This document shows, piece after piece, positions 32,564 to 44,794 of a DNA stretch of 48,380 nt (within the stretch, counting starts at the first letter, position 1; every line of letters begins with the position of its first letter). The stretch covers positions 1-48,380 of the forward strand of contig JAAMPI010000242.1 in assembly GCA_013054445.1 (NCBI GenBank). The letters are read 5' to 3'. Source of the stretch: Cudoniella acicularis (lineage: Eukaryota; Ascomycota; Leotiomycetes; Helotiales; Helotiaceae). A model generated the notes under the pieces. That model saw only the letters and a program-made list of their open reading frames with translations. It did no database searches and had not been told where the DNA came from. Position numbers and translations under genes: made by a program.

Positions 32564-35424
32564 ATGGACCTCAAGCTTTCGCCGCATGCCTCGCAGCGCC
32601 CTGGCCAGAATCCACCCGAATCCGAGGATGAAAACGCCTACAGCGAGGATGAAAGTGGCGGAGAAAACGGTGAAAGGCCCCGCAAGAGACAGCGGAGGCC
32701 GATGTCAGTTTCGTAAGGACTATGTCTCCTTCACCCATTAATGATCTCGATGGTGAGAATTCAACGGCAATCCTACCGGAGTGCGAAGATCAACCTTTCG
32801 ATGAAAACCCAGAGCAAGAACAGAATTGGCTAACTATTCGCCGAAGGTGCGAGTTATGTAAACAGAGAAAGGTATGGCTTCCGAGACTATCTTTTACTTG
32901 CAGATGTTTGTGTGCAAAGGCAACTGCCACATTTTATAGCACGTTTTGTTTTCATATATACATTCTGCGATGTCATCGATGCCGAATCTTTTAAGCAACT
33001 TCAGCTTTGGAACACTTCTTTGAACAGGATAGATAGTTCTGTCTGTTCATGCGTGGAAGGTCGTTCGTGCTCGAATAACGTTTCTCGCCCGCTAGACTTT
33101 TCTTGGTACAATTCTGTGTCCAACATTGTCTGACTCCACTAGGTGAAATGTGATCGGGGCCAGCCATCGTGCGGATGGTGTACTCGCAATGGCGCCATCT
33201 GTGAATATAAGGAGCGAAAAAAGCCTGGCCTCAGAGCTGGTTACGGCCGAGAGCTGGAGCAGAGACTTGACAGACTCGAAGACATCCTTCGCTCTCACGC
33301 ACAAATACTGGAATCATCGTTCTCGAACAACAGCAATAGTCTCCCCAGCGATCATGAGACCCCGCAGAGCGTCCCAGGTTTCAGGCCCAACGAAGGTTCA
33401 CGCGGCCATGTACCACATGCAGAAACTGCCCTTTTCCTCCAAAAGCCATCGACCTTTACTGGAAGTCAATCAATGGACTTTGTCAATGGAATGCCCCATA
33501 CACCATCCCTTCCAGCCCTCCACGGCGATGTCTTTCAACAGGGGATGCAGCAGACTAGTCATCCTCAAGCTCAACCCCATCAGTCACATCAAATACAGTC
33601 CAGCCAAGCACCGGACTTTTACAGCACTTCTCAGCCTCCTCTCGAGTCTCCGAGTCTCAACATTACCCAGTCGCAATCCGATTTCACATCAGACCACGCT
33701 CTTCCTCCTTACGACCTCTTGTATGCTTTGGTTGACCTGTACTTCAAGTACGTCAATACCTGGTGCCCGATACTACATCGCAGATCCACGCTAGACTCCC
33801 TTTTCGGCCCATCAACATTAGATGAAGCTGATAGGATACTTTTACATGCCATTGTGGCAACGACTCTGAGGTTTTCAACTGATCAAAGATTAACGGATGA
33901 GAGACGGCGGCACTACCACGACATTTCCAAGCAGAAGGTTTTGCTCTATGGTTTGGAGAACTCTTCGGTCAAAGCTCTTCAAGCTCTGGTCATATTGGCG
34001 CTAGACTTGGTGGGAAGCAGTAACGGACCACCGGGGTGGAACTTACTGGCTTTAATCACGCGTTCTGTGGTCCAACTTGGACTTGCTGTCGAGACAACTT
34101 CATTTTCAGTATCCCCACACTACCCTTCCATATATACGCTTCGGGCAATGGTGCTGCCAGATGCGGATAACTTTATCGAGGAAGAATCGCGAAGGCGCCT
34201 CTTTTGGATGGTCTATCTCCTCGATCGATATGCCACTATTGCGACCGCTTTCGAGTTCGCTTTGGACGAGAAAGAGATTGACCGCACATTGCCGTGCCGA
34301 GATGATCTATGGAACAAAAACCAAGTTGTTCAGACAAGATGGTTTCGTACAAGCGAAAGAACAGAATATGACATAGACAAGCCTGAGAACTTGGGAGCTT
34401 TCTCATACTACATCGAGATTTTGGGCATCTTGTCTAGAATTCACAAATTTCTCAAAAAGCCTGTTGATATTAGTGCACTGTCAGATGTGGAACAGTGGCA
34501 AGGAGAATATCGGGAGCTCGACAACACGCTAACGTCCTGGAAGTTCAATCTTCCAGGTGATTATGGGAATATGGCGAAGCTTTTCCAGCCAGGAGGCAAC
34601 AAAACAATCAACTGCGGATGGGTCATGTTGCATGGTGAGAAAACCCTTGGCTTATACTTCCAAATACTGACCATTTCGAAGCAACTTACCATACAACTGT
34701 TATTCGACTTCATTCATCGGCTGCATATCCAACAACGCGATCTCCTATATTTACACCTTCCTATAGTGCCAGCCAACGCTGTCATGGTGCCGTAGAAAAT
34801 ATTGCTGCACTTGGCGAATTCGTCGTTCAGAATGGAATGCTACCCAAACTCGGGCCTCCATTTGCATTTACCTTGTGGGTAGCAGCAAGGTTGTTGTTGG
34901 TGCATGGCTCAACGATTGAGCACAAACTCAGTCCACAGATACAATTTTTTGTCGATACTCTTCGGGAAATGGGTCGGTACTGGCTTGTGGCAGAACGTTA
35001 TACAGCAATCCTTCAGCGCGTTCTTGATGAGCACCGGGATTCTGAACACTCTGCTGGTGCCAACGGAGAAAGAGTTACCCCATCTTCCGTGAAAATTTTG
35101 GCCGACATGAGACGTTGTGCATACGATCTGGATTTCCTAATTTCAAGACAGCCAAAGCATGCGGGTATGGTATCTCGAATGCCCAGCGTCACTCCAGCCC
35201 GGACCCCGGCGCCCAATGAACTGGAATATTTGGATGTCTTTGACTTTTTCAACGTACCGAGATTGCCAGTACCTCCTAATGGAGATACTGGTCACATGGG
35301 CAACAATGGAAATGGAGTTGGAGAAATATTGCCAACAGAATTGAGCAACGGTGTCAACGAGTTCAACATCACAAACTTTATGGTGGACGCCAATTCGGAC
35401 TGGCTGTTTAAGAACCAGACTTGA
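32564..35424 (+). CDS. Zn2Cys6 transcription factor, candidate rhamnose regulator
   Basis: Nuclear fungal zinc-cluster activator, about 802 residues. Exons: 32564-32712, 32847-32871 (only 25 nt), 33143-34634 and 34682-35424. Splicing creates PRKRQRRPMSVS followed by the cluster C51-x2-C54-x6-C61-x6-C68-x2-C71-x6-C78, the canonical spacing. A linker (KPGLRAGYGRELEQ) and a short coiled coil (LEQRLDRLEDILRSHAQ, about 97-115) follow, suggesting dimer binding. A Gln/Ser/Pro-rich stretch then leads to a fungal-trans middle homology domain (DLYFKYVNTWCPILHRRSTLD ... LIALITRSVVQLGLAVE-type motif ... ESRRRLFWMVYLLDR). The C terminus is Asn/Gly-rich, ending NSDWLFKNQT. The gene is divergent from the rhamnonate dehydratase, so regulation of that gene is likely. 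A link to Aspergillus RhaR is inference from position and cluster type, not proven by sequence. Confidence 0.88.
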
Positions 35425-37379
35425 GCCAATTAATGGAAGGCATATAATCCCTTTTTGGGCGGAACTTCGATGGGTACCACCTGTATTTGACAGATTCTCG
35501 GGGCCATAATGGATGAACAGACGAAGAATTGGCACCGATTTAATTGAGGTGGCAAGAGTGATAGTGAGGATGGGTTGCCGTGACGCGTGTAGTATCGAGG
35601 TGATAGGATAGTTGGGGTTGCTGTAAAAGCCATTCCGGAGTGACTGCTCAACAAATCTAGCACCTTCTGACCAACGCCCAAGAAGCTACATCGACGCTAA
35701 TCATTTGAGTTGCTATTTGCCACATTCAGCTCCTTGTTGGTAACAGTTGGAATGTTAATATTCACCGCCATGCATCAAGTGTTGGGACAGGGAGCAAGTT
35801 CAGCTGGATTTGAAGCTGAAAAAATTCCAAACGTGTATATATGACGGACTTCCAGATAATTAGAAGTGAGGAGTCTCAAGCTCTAAGACCATCACAGGGG
35901 TCTATTGTGAAGATATCTCTGGCCGAATTACGACATCTGGGTAAGCATCAGATCAAGTTGGTGGTTTCGAGAAGATGATGATTCCGTCGATGATGAAGAT
36001 GGCCGAATATTCCGAAAATCTCAAATCGATCTCAAGCTCTCGACATCCGAGGGCCTAAACGGATTTCGAAGCAGACGGCGGGTGCCTTTCCTTGACGCAA
36101 TTGCACATGTGCTGTTGTCATCTTACCCAGAGCACGTTTCGCAGATTATCGCAGGTCTCACACGTCCACTGCTGCCTTTGGTTTTCACGGCATGGCCGAA
36201 ATCTTGGGTTCATCGGCGCTTGTTGCCGACACAGTCAGGGAAAGCCACATGGGGGCGCAGCGATTTGAGAGATCACGTTGTCTGGCCGCTATCGATTGGT
36301 CGCCTTACGAGGCCAATCGAGGCTGTCGGAAAACTGGCGCAACCCCGCAAGGCAGATTTTTGGACTTTCGACTTTCAGACATGGCTTCATGGCTTCAAGG
36401 CGGTCCGGACAAAAAGCATCGTGAACCTCAATTGACAGTCTGAGACTAAAAGCAACGACGTTGTGCTAGGCTTAATTTTGACGCAGATCAAAACCGTATT
36501 TGAGCCTATGAAGGAACGCAGCCTAAGACCTGTTTAAAACTCTCCCAAGAAATGAGACCTCGACGATGGGCTGCCAAGGGTGGGCACCTTGCGATTAAGG
36601 TTTCTCAAAATCTATCGTGAGCATCATTGCCGTCTCTCTTATCGCGGAAGCAGATGCTCTGAGTTTGAAACGCAAAATGGTACGAAGGATTGAGTATTTC
36701 CCTCGGCCCCTCTTGAGGCTGATCAGGGAAGCAGCGGATAATTGTTTTGTCACCTGGTCCAGCTGAGAAGCACAATAATGGAGTCATATCCCTCTCCAGA
36801 CTTGCATATCTTTTCATGGCTAGTACTTCGTAGACCAGGCTAGTAGGCTGCCAGGTTGCCACTAGACATGGGACGCCTCAGGCAGAACAGGGGGATTCCG
36901 AGGCAGCGATTGGCACAAATACGTAGGCCGCAAGTTATGCAGAGGAGGGTAATGGCAGGTAATTCTTAGGCTATCGCTAGCCGACGGAGTGAGAGTCACG
37001 ATGGCTTTGTGAGACTTTGCGGTTTAGCAGAATTAGATTGTGAAACATATTTGAATTGACCGCTTCTCGTTGGTCACCGAACGACGATTTTTGGGAACCG
37101 TCGGGCAACGCTCATTTGTCCGGTACTTGGAACCCAACGGCTTTGCACGACGCATCCCGGCGAGGAAGAGCACCGAGATGGACACAGCCCTGCAGACACA
37201 GCGGCGGGCCCAGTGGAAATGCTGGACTGTCAGAGTGCGACTGCAAGAATGAGTGGGATTACATTACAGCGTTCAACGTTGCAAGACTGCAATGCAAGCC
37301 AAGCCAAACCGGCGTTGGGTGAGCAGTGAATAGCAAACACTGAACACTAAACATGGAGATCTGGTCAAGAATGAGCGCT

Positions 37380-37406
37380 GTGAGCACTGTGAGCACTGTG
37401 AGCACT
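37380..37406 (+). repeat. (GTGAGCACT)3 minisatellite
   Basis: Three perfect 9-bp copies preceded by a diverged one (ATGAGCGCT, 37371-37379). Confidence 0.9.
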
Positions 37407-38490
37407 GAGATAGCCCTGTTCGGTGTTGTCCTAGTTGCGGCAGGGGCTGTTCTAAATCTGGCGTCAAGCGATTCTGCTGACTGTCGCTTCTTGGCGACGA
37501 CGTCTCTCTCCTGCAAGCGCGGCCTTCAACCCTCTTCCTGGGCTCGTAGCCATGTTTCCCATATTTCCCCCACCGCACAACTCCGATAGTCATGGCTTGC
37601 ATGCCGCATGTCGCATGTCGCATGTGCCATAGCGGTTTGGTTCAGTTTAGTCCATTCTTTTGCGCCTGCAATTGTCTCTCTTTTGTTACCTGTGGACAAT
37701 GGACCTGCTCTCCAGTTGCTGCTCCTGCTCGGCCGACGGCGGGCCATGCATACTACGCGTCTAGCCCTCCGCTCTCCCTTGGGCACATGTCCGAAGCCAT
37801 GGGAGCCTAGCCAGAGTCCTTCTTTTAGTATCTCTTGCTGCTCGCTAACCTAAATCGACATCAACTACGTCTGTACAGATCGTACCTAGTGCTGCCGTCA
37901 GGACCTAGCAAGCTAGCAGGCCCGGGGGCTAGTGCACTGCTATAGCCAGGGAGCAGCTGCTCGAGGCTGATGCTTTTCTTACCACATTTCAGCCTTTCTT
38001 TTGTCCCTTGCAAGCCATCTCGTGGACAGACCACCCGTTTGGGTCCTGGTTTCTCCTTTGGCCCCTCTGCACAGGACTCGGCCTGTACCTTTTTCTGCTG
38101 TCAGTTAGTTCTTTTCCTGCTCTCCTCCCCTCCCCTCCCCTCCCCCTCCCCGGTATCTTGACCTGCACGGTTGACCTGCATGTTCCAACTGCAGTCTATC
38201 CGTATCCACCGTCCTATGACTTGTGGCTGCCTTATAGTCTCTGGAAGCCTCTCTACTTGAGCTGTGAAATCTATAAGGCAGTCATATCCCCGGCGCAGAT
38301 GACTCTTTGCATCACATTGTCCTTAGTCGACAACCTTCGTTAGATTTCTTTACTCAGGCTTCTCTTTTAGTCTGTCCATTAATATATTTCCTACTTCCTG
38401 CCGCCCATCTCAGGCTTTTTCATAATTTGTATCGTCGTCCTACTACCCCTCAATTCTCAATTCTTGCTTGGTTACCCCACTACACATCAA

Positions 38491-38538
38491 CATCTACATC
38501 TACATCTACATCTACATCTACATCTACATCTACATCTA
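38491..38538 (+). repeat. (CATCTA)8 hexanucleotide repeat in leader of microprotein gene
   Basis: Eight perfect CATCTA units end 21 nt before the ATG at 38560. They would lie in the 5' UTR. Reading frames across the repeat (Thr-Ser, His-Leu or Ile-Tyr dipeptides) are artefacts. Copy number is expected to vary between strains and might alter translation. Confidence 0.9.
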
Positions 38539-38559
38539 CACAACAGCACCGCCGTCAAC

Positions 38560-38814
38560 ATGTGCTACCTCGTCGTCGAACGGTATTCGGTCTGCCGATG
38601 CCTCTATTACAAACACAGCATCGATATGTGCGCAGCATACGGAACTCAAGGGCATCCGATACAAGAGAGAACTGTTTTGGTCGGATATGCCTGTGAGAGG
38701 CACTCAAGTCATCAAGCGGAGGAGTCTTCGTCACGGGAAGGTTACTCGGACTCTGGCTATGGAACTGCGAGTCATGGATCACACAGACACTCTTCTCGCC
38801 GCCACCGGAGATGA
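38560..38814 (+). CDS. Small Cys-rich conserved-type protein, 84 residues
   Basis: A single-exon gene starting MCYLVVERYSVCRCLYY. The first 50 residues are compact and Cys/Tyr-rich, with Cys at 2, 12, 14, 24 and in VGYACERH near 49. They have the spacing of a metal-binding or disulphide fold (CRC ... HSIDMCAAYG ... YACERH). The last 30 residues are Ser/His/Arg-rich and disordered (SSSREGYSDSGYG ... HSSRRHRR). There is no signal peptide, so a zinc-bound intracellular protein seems likelier than a secreted one. I recall similar short unannotated proteins in other Pezizomycotina, but no function. The ATG has a good context (GTCAACATG). It is the only credible gene in about 7 kb. The paired Cys/His pattern supports it as real rather than chance. 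Confidence 0.65.
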   Translation: MCYLVVERYSVCRCLYYKHSIDMCAAYGTQGHPIQERTVLVGYACERHSSHQAEESSSREGYSDSGYGTASHGSHRHSSRRHRR

Positions 38815-41800
38815 AACATATTGTCTTCGATAACTGGATATTCATGGCAATCGCGGCCTCTAGTGTGCTTCGAATTCGACCACTGGGTTCTTTACCTATT
38901 CTCATTTCGGGGAAGAACTTCATCCACGCCTCCATCTCAGCTCACCGTTCTGTTGGTCGGTCATGATCGACTAATGGCTCGTTCTGCGCCCTGATATTGG
39001 CCACATTTTCCGAGCCGATTCCCCCTCCACATACCCCACGCATCAAACACGAATCAATACGACACATACCAAGAACGAAACGATCTACGCGATACCATGA
39101 TTCTTACGAAGTTATCGAAGGCGCAAAGAAGGGATATACGCCAGGCTTCGGCCGGCCACACACATGAGCACAATTCTCGACAACGGTCATTGAAATTTCT
39201 GCATTGCATAGCGGGTTTCCAAGCATAGCGTCGGCATTGGGTCATTGGGCATGGTGTTATTTCTTGAAATGCGTCTTTCATTTTGCCTTGATGATTTCCT
39301 ACAACTGTTTTATTGTCTGGTTTTTTTCTCGAATACTCTACTTTTTGCATGGGACGGACAAACGATACCTCGGAGTTCTGGAGGATTTTTGGCTACTGGG
39401 ATATTATTTTTCTTCTGTCTGGCACGACACGACATTTGACTCATTCCTTTTCTGCGAGATGGTGTAATCTGTGATTCATTGTTTCTCCTTTTATTTACTA
39501 TATACATGTACAGGAGCTAGACTCCAGCTCAGGCAGCAAAATGTTTTTTCATAGGACGGAGTTGGCCGCGGGGCACTAGATCAGGCTGAGCCTGCAGGAA
39601 AGGAAAACATGTACCAACCACAACCCTTTGTCTTTTCTGAGTCATTGTCTTGTTTTTCAGGTCTCCTTTTCTCTCGAAAGCCACACATGTTGATCATGCG
39701 ACATTTCATTATCGTTTCTGGAGGATGGTTAGGCAGTTGTTTCATGTGATTCAATTTTTTTTGTTTGGGTGGGTTTGGGCGCAAGGCAAGGCTCAGGCAG
39801 TCGCAGCAGTTCGCAAATTATGCCATTCGCAGGTTCGAAAATGAGCAAGGTGTTTCAATTGGCTGGATATCCAATTTACCTACACTACCCCTCTATGTAC
39901 GACTCTACTCATACACAGACCAACAAAGACACAGAAACAACACAACGCAACACAAGCTTCGGTACCTAGCGTACCTAACCATCTTTATTAGCTTAGTTTA
40001 GCTTAGCCACAATTCTGCACACAACTTACAAGCCAAAAATCATTTTACCTAAGTAGTGGTACACATACCACCCACTGCCTACAGCAACGCGAGGCATATT
40101 TCTCCATTGCGCCTTTGAAGTTCAAAATCGGACCGCTACCCCGGATCTCCCTACTCCCTGGCCACTGAGCCACTCATGAATCCATCCCGGTAGCGATAAA
40201 AAGAAAAACATCCCGAAAGGTAAATAAATACCAAACATTTCCAAATACCGCAAAGTCCTCAGGAATCCAAATTTGCCTTTTCGAGAACCTGTTGCGCGGT
40301 ACTGCACTGCACGCATGCTTTTACGTACCTAAAAGGGTTGTACGTACAAATACCGTGCGTGTTACGTGCATGAATATCTAGTCCTGTGACTTCCCCTCTC
40401 TCTTCCCCTCACTCTTCTAGCTCACCGAGTTACGGACTAGTGACCAATGACGAAAGTAACGCAAACCAAAATTGCTAAACATTTTTTTTTGAAAAACATA
40501 AGAAAATCGGAAATCGGAACAACACACCCTCTACTCCGGATTTTAAATTCTTGCCTAAAAAATTTCTTTGGCATTGTTCAGCAGACGGACGCCGGCGTTC
40601 GGATGCTGCGTATCGGGAGCTTCAGGGCTTTTTTTTGGTTGTGAGGGTGATGAGGGTGATTGATGCCTTGAGTGAGGCTAAGTGAGCCGGGAGGGTGGGG
40701 CAACTCGTTCGTCATACCATGCCTGCTGTCTGCAGGACTTGAGGTACATTGTTACATAGGTACATACCGGAAGCTCGGGATCTGGGGGAGGGGGTTGCTG
40801 CTGTAATAATTGCGTGCGTGAATGCTTGGCAGTGCCAGTGGTTGGAATGTTGCGTGCTGTGCTGTGCTGTGCGGGCGGAGCGGACGGGATGGATGCATGT
40901 CAGGTCCCGGATTGCTATAAAAGTTACGTAGATGAGGTGGGTACCTGCTTTCCAATTCTGCGCTACAAAAAGGTATAGTATAGGAATTCGACAGGTCAGT
41001 CAATCTTAGTTGAGATGAGACGGCCTATCCAAGGTCACTTACTACCTATTCTTAGAGTTAGGTAGCTACATTTTTGGACTCTAGATCTAATGTTTTAAAA
41101 ATATTTATTTCAAGCACCTGTTTTGAAATATCTCATTGGTAGAAAAAAGGAAATAATACGTACAGGATACTTCGGTCCGTCCCTGTTCGTTGGTGGTGGC
41201 CTTTCCAAAAATAACTCCCACGTTTTTGGCACCATGTCTGTGCGCCAGCCACACCACATCCCACATCCCACATCCCACACACATCCCATACATACACCTT
41301 CCAAGTTTCCTTCGCCGAGTAGCGAGTTAGAGAGCGTTTTGTACGACATACGCATTTTTCGTGGCGAGCTAAACGCCCGAAAGGACACTACTCTTGAAAG
41401 GTACGGTACTGTACTGTACGCGTATGAGAGGAAGAAAGGCAACAGGAAGTGTGGCGACACAGGGCTGATTTTCACTGCGGTATGTATGGTATCACGGATT
41501 TAATCATTGACTGCATTTATTTATTCTCCGAGATCTTTCTGAAAAGATGCTTGTCCAGCTGGAAGACAAGGGACATGCTGTAACTGCTATCTTGAAGGAT
41601 TTTCTTGATTGCGGTGTGCATGATGCAACGAGATAAGTCTATCGCGGAGGGGTTAGGCGTGGAAAGCTGTACCGAGGAATCGAGGATTGTGGTGATACGA
41701 GGAGGATTTCGTACTGCAGGTGCTGTACTTTGAAGGAGCAACATGCAGCACACGCACACAAAATAGACGACCGTGTTACCATCGTATAGGACCGTATCGC

Positions 41801-42689
41801 AGAACACAACATGCTGTAGTCAGTGGTGTAAGGTTATCGCGTGACAGGTCGTATGCCCAAAAATCCGAATCTAACATTGAAAATTGCACGTTTTGGAATC
41901 TGTCTGCCTGCTTATCGACTTCGTGATGGGAGAGCTCGTGATCTTTCGTTGCGAGGCTTTCGGCACCGAAGTTGCCTTGCACCTCCAATACGAAGTTGTA
42001 AAATAAACAAAAACGAAAATAGAAATAGAAGTCAAGAAGAAGGCAGAGCTCCGACGTTCGTCCAAGGGGGCAGGACAACCGTGGCAACAAGATAGAAAGG
42101 ATGATTGATGGGAGGTAGTGTGGCTAGAGTTGTTGTTTGAAGCTGTGGCTCGGGCGCCATGGCGACCGGATGGCAATGGCGTTAAGCCTTGGAGTGCATG
42201 ACCAACAGGGGAATTCCTTGGTGGTGGGACTGAAGGACTGCGGCTACTACCGTATGCAGGCGCGAGGGGAAGTGATGTAAGAAGCAGTTGGATCTGGGGT
42301 GTTGTGTGGTGGGGGCTAAATTTGGGACGGGAACTAACAGTAGGGCGTAGGTAAGATTATGAAAGCAGGTATTTTTTTTTCACTTGAATTGGTGAACAAA
42401 TGGAAATGGAAAGAAATAGAATTTTCCGGATCGATTGCCTAATCAGACACGATAGTAAATGTAACCTTTAAAGTTCCGACAGGACTTTCGGATTGGATGG
42501 TTGCCGATGAGACTGGCAGGCAGTGTTTCCTCGTGTGACTCCTGAAATAATAATGTAGTGCTTACAGCTCTTGGTATCCATAGTGCATGATATCTCAAGG
42601 ATGACATTTTGAGCGCTGACCTTTTCCGCCTAGAGATTCCTCAACTATTGCACTATGAGGTTCAGAACAATGGCATAAATCGGGGTTTA
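38815..42689. other. Gene desert, right part
   Basis: About 3.9 kb without a credible gene. Frames up to 126 codons occur on both strands, but they overlap one another and lack domains. Short simple repeats occur: CTGTG near 40857-40870, ACATCCC near 41265-41290, and GTACTGTACT near 41405-41420. The stretch just right of the microprotein gene may be its 3' UTR. Confidence 0.45.
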
Positions 42690-44794
42690 TTATTGCCAGA
42701 ATCCCCCTGTAAACGAATTGTCTCTGAAAGTTTTAAGACTCGTGTTCTGGCTGGGGAACTGAAATTCGACTTCGACGCCCTGGTTTCTTGCCCATTCAAT
42801 AGCGTCCGCGCTTATTGTCTGGCATTCATTCAACTTCAGCCATTTGATTCCCCTTTTGACAAATTCTTTCACAGCAACTCCTGTAATCTTGGTCCCCGAA
42901 ACATCGAGTCTAGTGAGATTCGGATAGAGTTTGACAATCTCGAGCACACGTTTCTCCCAGATTAATAAGTGAGCCAGGGAGAGTGACTTGACTGATTCGG
43001 AAGCAGGGTATTCTTCTTCGACTTTTCCATCTGCTTCTGCGATTCTAAGACCAACAGAAAGCGCTTTGAGATTTCCAAGTTTGACAGATTGTTGAGTCAG
43101 ACTTATTATATCCTTTCCAGAAAGTCCAGAATTCCAACAATCCAGTGTTTCAAGCAAAGGAAGGTTGTATTGAATCTCATCTTCTTCGTTAGGTATGGCG
43201 ATCTGCAAGTGCGGGTTGCTCTTCAAGATGAGGTGTTTTAAGGTGGGTGGTAGTTTTGGCAACACTAAGAGATATGAGTTGCTAAGATCGAGGTGTTCTA
43301 ATTGTGTCCACAATTCTAAGATGCTACCATTTTGAGGAAATTGCCATTCGTTAAGTATCACCACCTGGAGGTTCGGAGTTGCTTTAACCAGCTGGGTCTA
43401 TTCATGAATGTTAGAGCAGGAGGAACATAACAAAACAAAAATATCTTGAATCGACAGATGAATAGGAGTGATGTTTCATCATTTTCTCTTTTTTTTGTAG
43501 CGGAACTTGCAGGGTTGAAACTCAATATGGTGAGTAACAATAGCCAACCTGTTAGATATGGAAATAAATAGCTTACGAAATTTAAAAGGGCTTCATCCTC
43601 AGCTCTCAGGGTTAAGGTTTTCAATTTCTCAAGCCTTGGCCATTCTCCAGCTGGTTGCGACCGACTGCCTTTGATTCGTTGGAAATTAACCTCCACAAGT
43701 GTCTCTCGGCAGATTTTAAGAGCTTCCCGTGCAGAGAAAACACTGATCTCGCAATTTCTTGACACTTGCAGATTGTTCAAAGATTTTGCATGAGGCAAAG
43801 ATGCTATAAGAGAGTCGCCTATGATCCCGTGACCGTTAACATCTAATCTTCGAAGCTTTTTGCAATGTTTCGTTAGATATGTCATTTTCTGAGCATCAAA
43901 TCGGGCTTTTAACGTGATTAGAGCTCGGTCCAGCGTGTAGTTTGATCGCTTCAAATAAAGCCTCAATGAGGTCTGACTGATTGGTTTCCTTGTATTTGTC
44001 GTGTCCAGAGTAGTCCACAGTCTGTGTGAGGATTCCAGCAAGCGCTTCCATGATTTTGAGACGGCAAGACATATACTAAAACTTTATTCAGCAAAGACAT
44101 ACTTGAGTGCCCCGGGATCCTAGGGATGAACTTACACTCTATCTCTCATGGTAAGATTCTGACATATCATTTCAGCCAGTTCCAGTGGGAGATACTCGAG
44201 AGGATCTAAGCTTTTGCCGGGGTCTTGAGCCAAACGCATCTTGTTGAATATGGATTGAAGAAGCTGGGGAGTTAGCAGGAAACAAAGTTTGGGCAAGCTA
44301 TGGACAATCTTACAGTTCTGTCGTTGTCCGTCCCAATTTTCACCTTCCTCAAGCCGCGTTCATATATTTTCATGGCGAGAGCGCTTTCACCTTTGAACTG
44401 CAAGATCTTGCCACATCGAAGATAACCCTATAACACAACTAAGATATAGAGCAAGTAAAAGAGAATGGGAAGCCTACTTTGGAACATTCTGGCTTTAATT
44501 CGAGCATTCGCTTGGCATCTTTCAAGGCAGGTTGGTACTGTTTCAATTTCTCATATGCAGCAGCTCGGTGGTCCAAAGCAGTGAGTAGAAGATGCCCGGT
44601 GCTCATGTTGACCGCCTAAAAGCCTGTCAGCATCTTGCGCTACCAAACGTATTTCCAGTTGTTTGGAACAAATCTTAGATATTACATACTTCTGTGAAAA
44701 ACGAGATAGCTTTCGTAAAGTCCTTTTCCTGATACCGACGCCGGCCGCGTTCCAATGGAGCTGCGCCCTCATCGTTCTTGTCTAGTCTTGACAT
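42690..44794 (-). CDS. pof3: F-box/TPR/LRR protein, Pof3/Dia2 type
   Basis: Substrate receptor of an SCF ubiquitin ligase. Pof3 (fission yeast) and Dia2 (budding yeast) act in the nucleus on replisome disassembly and genome stability. Predicted 563 residues in six exons: 44794-44690, 44615-44478, 44427-44314, 44263-44136, 44075-43577 and 43397-42690. Order seen: TPR region (RRRYQEKDFTKAISFFTE; HRAAAYEKLKQYQPALKDAKRMLELKPECSKGYLRCGKI), then the F-box (LEYLPLELAEMICQNLTMRDRVICLAVSKSWKRLLES, near 145-180), then leucine-rich repeats (CKKLRRLDVNGHGIIGDS; LEHLDLSNSYLLVLP; LTRLDVSGTKITGVAVKEFVKRG). That order is diagnostic. The fifth intron (43576-43398, 179 nt) is long. Its acceptor could be CATGAATAG or ACCCAG six bases further; both keep frame. 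No broken residue seen. Confidence 0.85.

Larger units (their letters stand above)
35425..38559. other. Gene desert, left part, with probable long leader of the microprotein gene
   Basis: About 3.1 kb with no convincing gene. 36080-36440 has overlapping 80-117-codon frames with no domain. From about 37600 to 38560 the plus strand is pyrimidine-rich (CTCCC runs near 38125-38150, a CATCTA tandem at 38491-38538). This suggests the promoter and a long 5' UTR of the gene at 38560. A GTGAGCACT tandem sits at 37380-37406. Confidence 0.45.

Noticed and set aside
32722..32871. 32722 ATG as the main start of the zinc-cluster factor
   Set aside because: The upstream exon 32564-32712 splices in phase and supplies the basic KRQRR stretch typical just before a zinc cluster. 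The 32722 start is kept only as a possible isoform.
36082..36443. Overlapping 117- and 83-codon plus frames
   Set aside because: No recognisable family, no conserved motif, and two frames over the same DNA argue for chance.
38307..38833. Longer frames reading through the CATCTA array into the microprotein region
   Set aside because: They translate a simple repeat into dipeptide runs. Only the frame from 38560 has a protein-like Cys/His pattern.
41110..42176. Several 80-126-codon frames on both strands
   Set aside because: They contain simple repeats (ACATCCC, GTACT), overlap each other, and show no domain or splice logic.
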